NCBI GenBank assembly: GCA_016295375.1
Contig: JAEDLI010000060.1
Span: 1-14,520 of the forward strand
Source of the DNA: Fibrobacter sp.
Lineage (GTDB): Bacteria > Fibrobacterota > Fibrobacteria > Fibrobacterales > Fibrobacteraceae
Direction: 5' to 3'
Length of the DNA: 14,520 nucleotides
Below are positions 14,386-14,520 of the stretch, piece after piece (position 1 is the first letter of the stretch; the number at the start of each line of letters is the position of its first letter). The notes beneath the pieces are model-generated. The model had not been told where the DNA came from, searched no databases, and was given only the letters and a program-made list of their open reading frames with translations. The position numbers and the translations under genes are program-made.

Positions 14386-14520
14386 AGTGCGTCCTTTTGT
14401 TTCGGGGCGAAAAATAGAAAGGGGAACGCTAGCTTTGCAGTGGAAAAATGGCAAATTTCAGGCTATTTTATTTACGTTTTTGTAAAATGATTTACTCATT
14501 TGTACTTATGTTGTTATTAT
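14386..14520 (-). promoter_or_regulatory. Upstream region of glnN
   Basis: AT-rich leader and promoter region. On the minus strand CTATTTTT near 14416-14409 could be a -10 box about 25-30 nt before the start. Further up, TTTAC (14471-14475) and GTAAA (14482-14486) form a small symmetric site with 6-nt spacer that could be an operator for nitrogen control, but the arms are short in AT-rich DNA and I cannot name a regulator. Confidence 0.3.

Noticed and set aside
14386..14454. TTG-initiated extension of glnN by 23 residues
   Set aside because: ATG at 14385 has a well-placed AAAGGAC ribosome site; the extension covers promoter-like AT-rich sequence.
12241..14490. 749-codon open frame on the plus strand opposite glnN
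   Set aside because: It is exactly antisense to a complete, motif-rich glutamine synthetase, has no recognisable motif and is explained by codon bias.

Overview
The window reads as chromosomal DNA of a Gram-negative bacterium, most likely Fibrobacterota (Fibrobacter or a close relative). Pointers are a type III (GlnN) glutamine synthetase, CoaX-type pantothenate kinase, lipoprotein and periplasmic proteins implying an outer membrane, and the general gene style. This is inference: no rRNA or marker gene settles it. Coding density is high and most genes are ordinary housekeeping genes; no phage, insertion sequence, tRNA, rRNA or CRISPR was found.

Layout. 1-793 (minus): 5' part of a GH3/NagZ-like lipoprotein gene, cut by the window edge. 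893-2422 (plus): a tight three-gene operon of an ECF sigma factor, a one-pass membrane protein (probable anti-sigma) and a His-rich periplasmic protein with two LTxxQ motifs, closed by a strong terminator at 2450-2488. 2500-7108 (minus): hom, a polyprenyl glycosylphosphotransferase, nadC and coaX, all co-directional. 7286-9621 (plus): a second sugar transferase with an N-terminal domain resembling a degenerate GGDEF fold, then a DUF58 protein. 9640-11977 (minus): a 117-residue protein made of 14-residue repeats, followed 4 nt later by an EF-G/TetM-like translational GTPase. 12268-14385 (minus): glnN.

The most unusual content is between the genes. Degenerate G-rich or GT-rich arrays with a strict 7-bp period lie at about 4248-4328 (two opposed arms), 7151-7192, 8455-8524, 12013-12077 and 12215-12270. 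Three arrays begin exactly on the stop codon of the gene before them. Two abut the probable -10 box of the next gene. A related piece is embedded in frame in the EF-G-like gene (10490-10533), where it appears to encode about 20 extra residues. In arrays whose unit holds TAG, the 7-bp period puts stop codons in all three frames. Three small REP-like palindromes (8-bp stems after GTC) also occur, one supplying the last codons and stop of the EF-G-like gene.

Functionally the genes cover NAD synthesis (nadC), CoA synthesis (coaX), threonine/methionine synthesis (hom), nitrogen assimilation (glnN), surface polysaccharide initiation (two sugar transferases), peptidoglycan recycling or a related glycosidase, and an envelope or metal stress response (ECF operon). 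Apart from the ECF operon and the repeat-protein/GTPase pair, neighbours do not form an obvious pathway.
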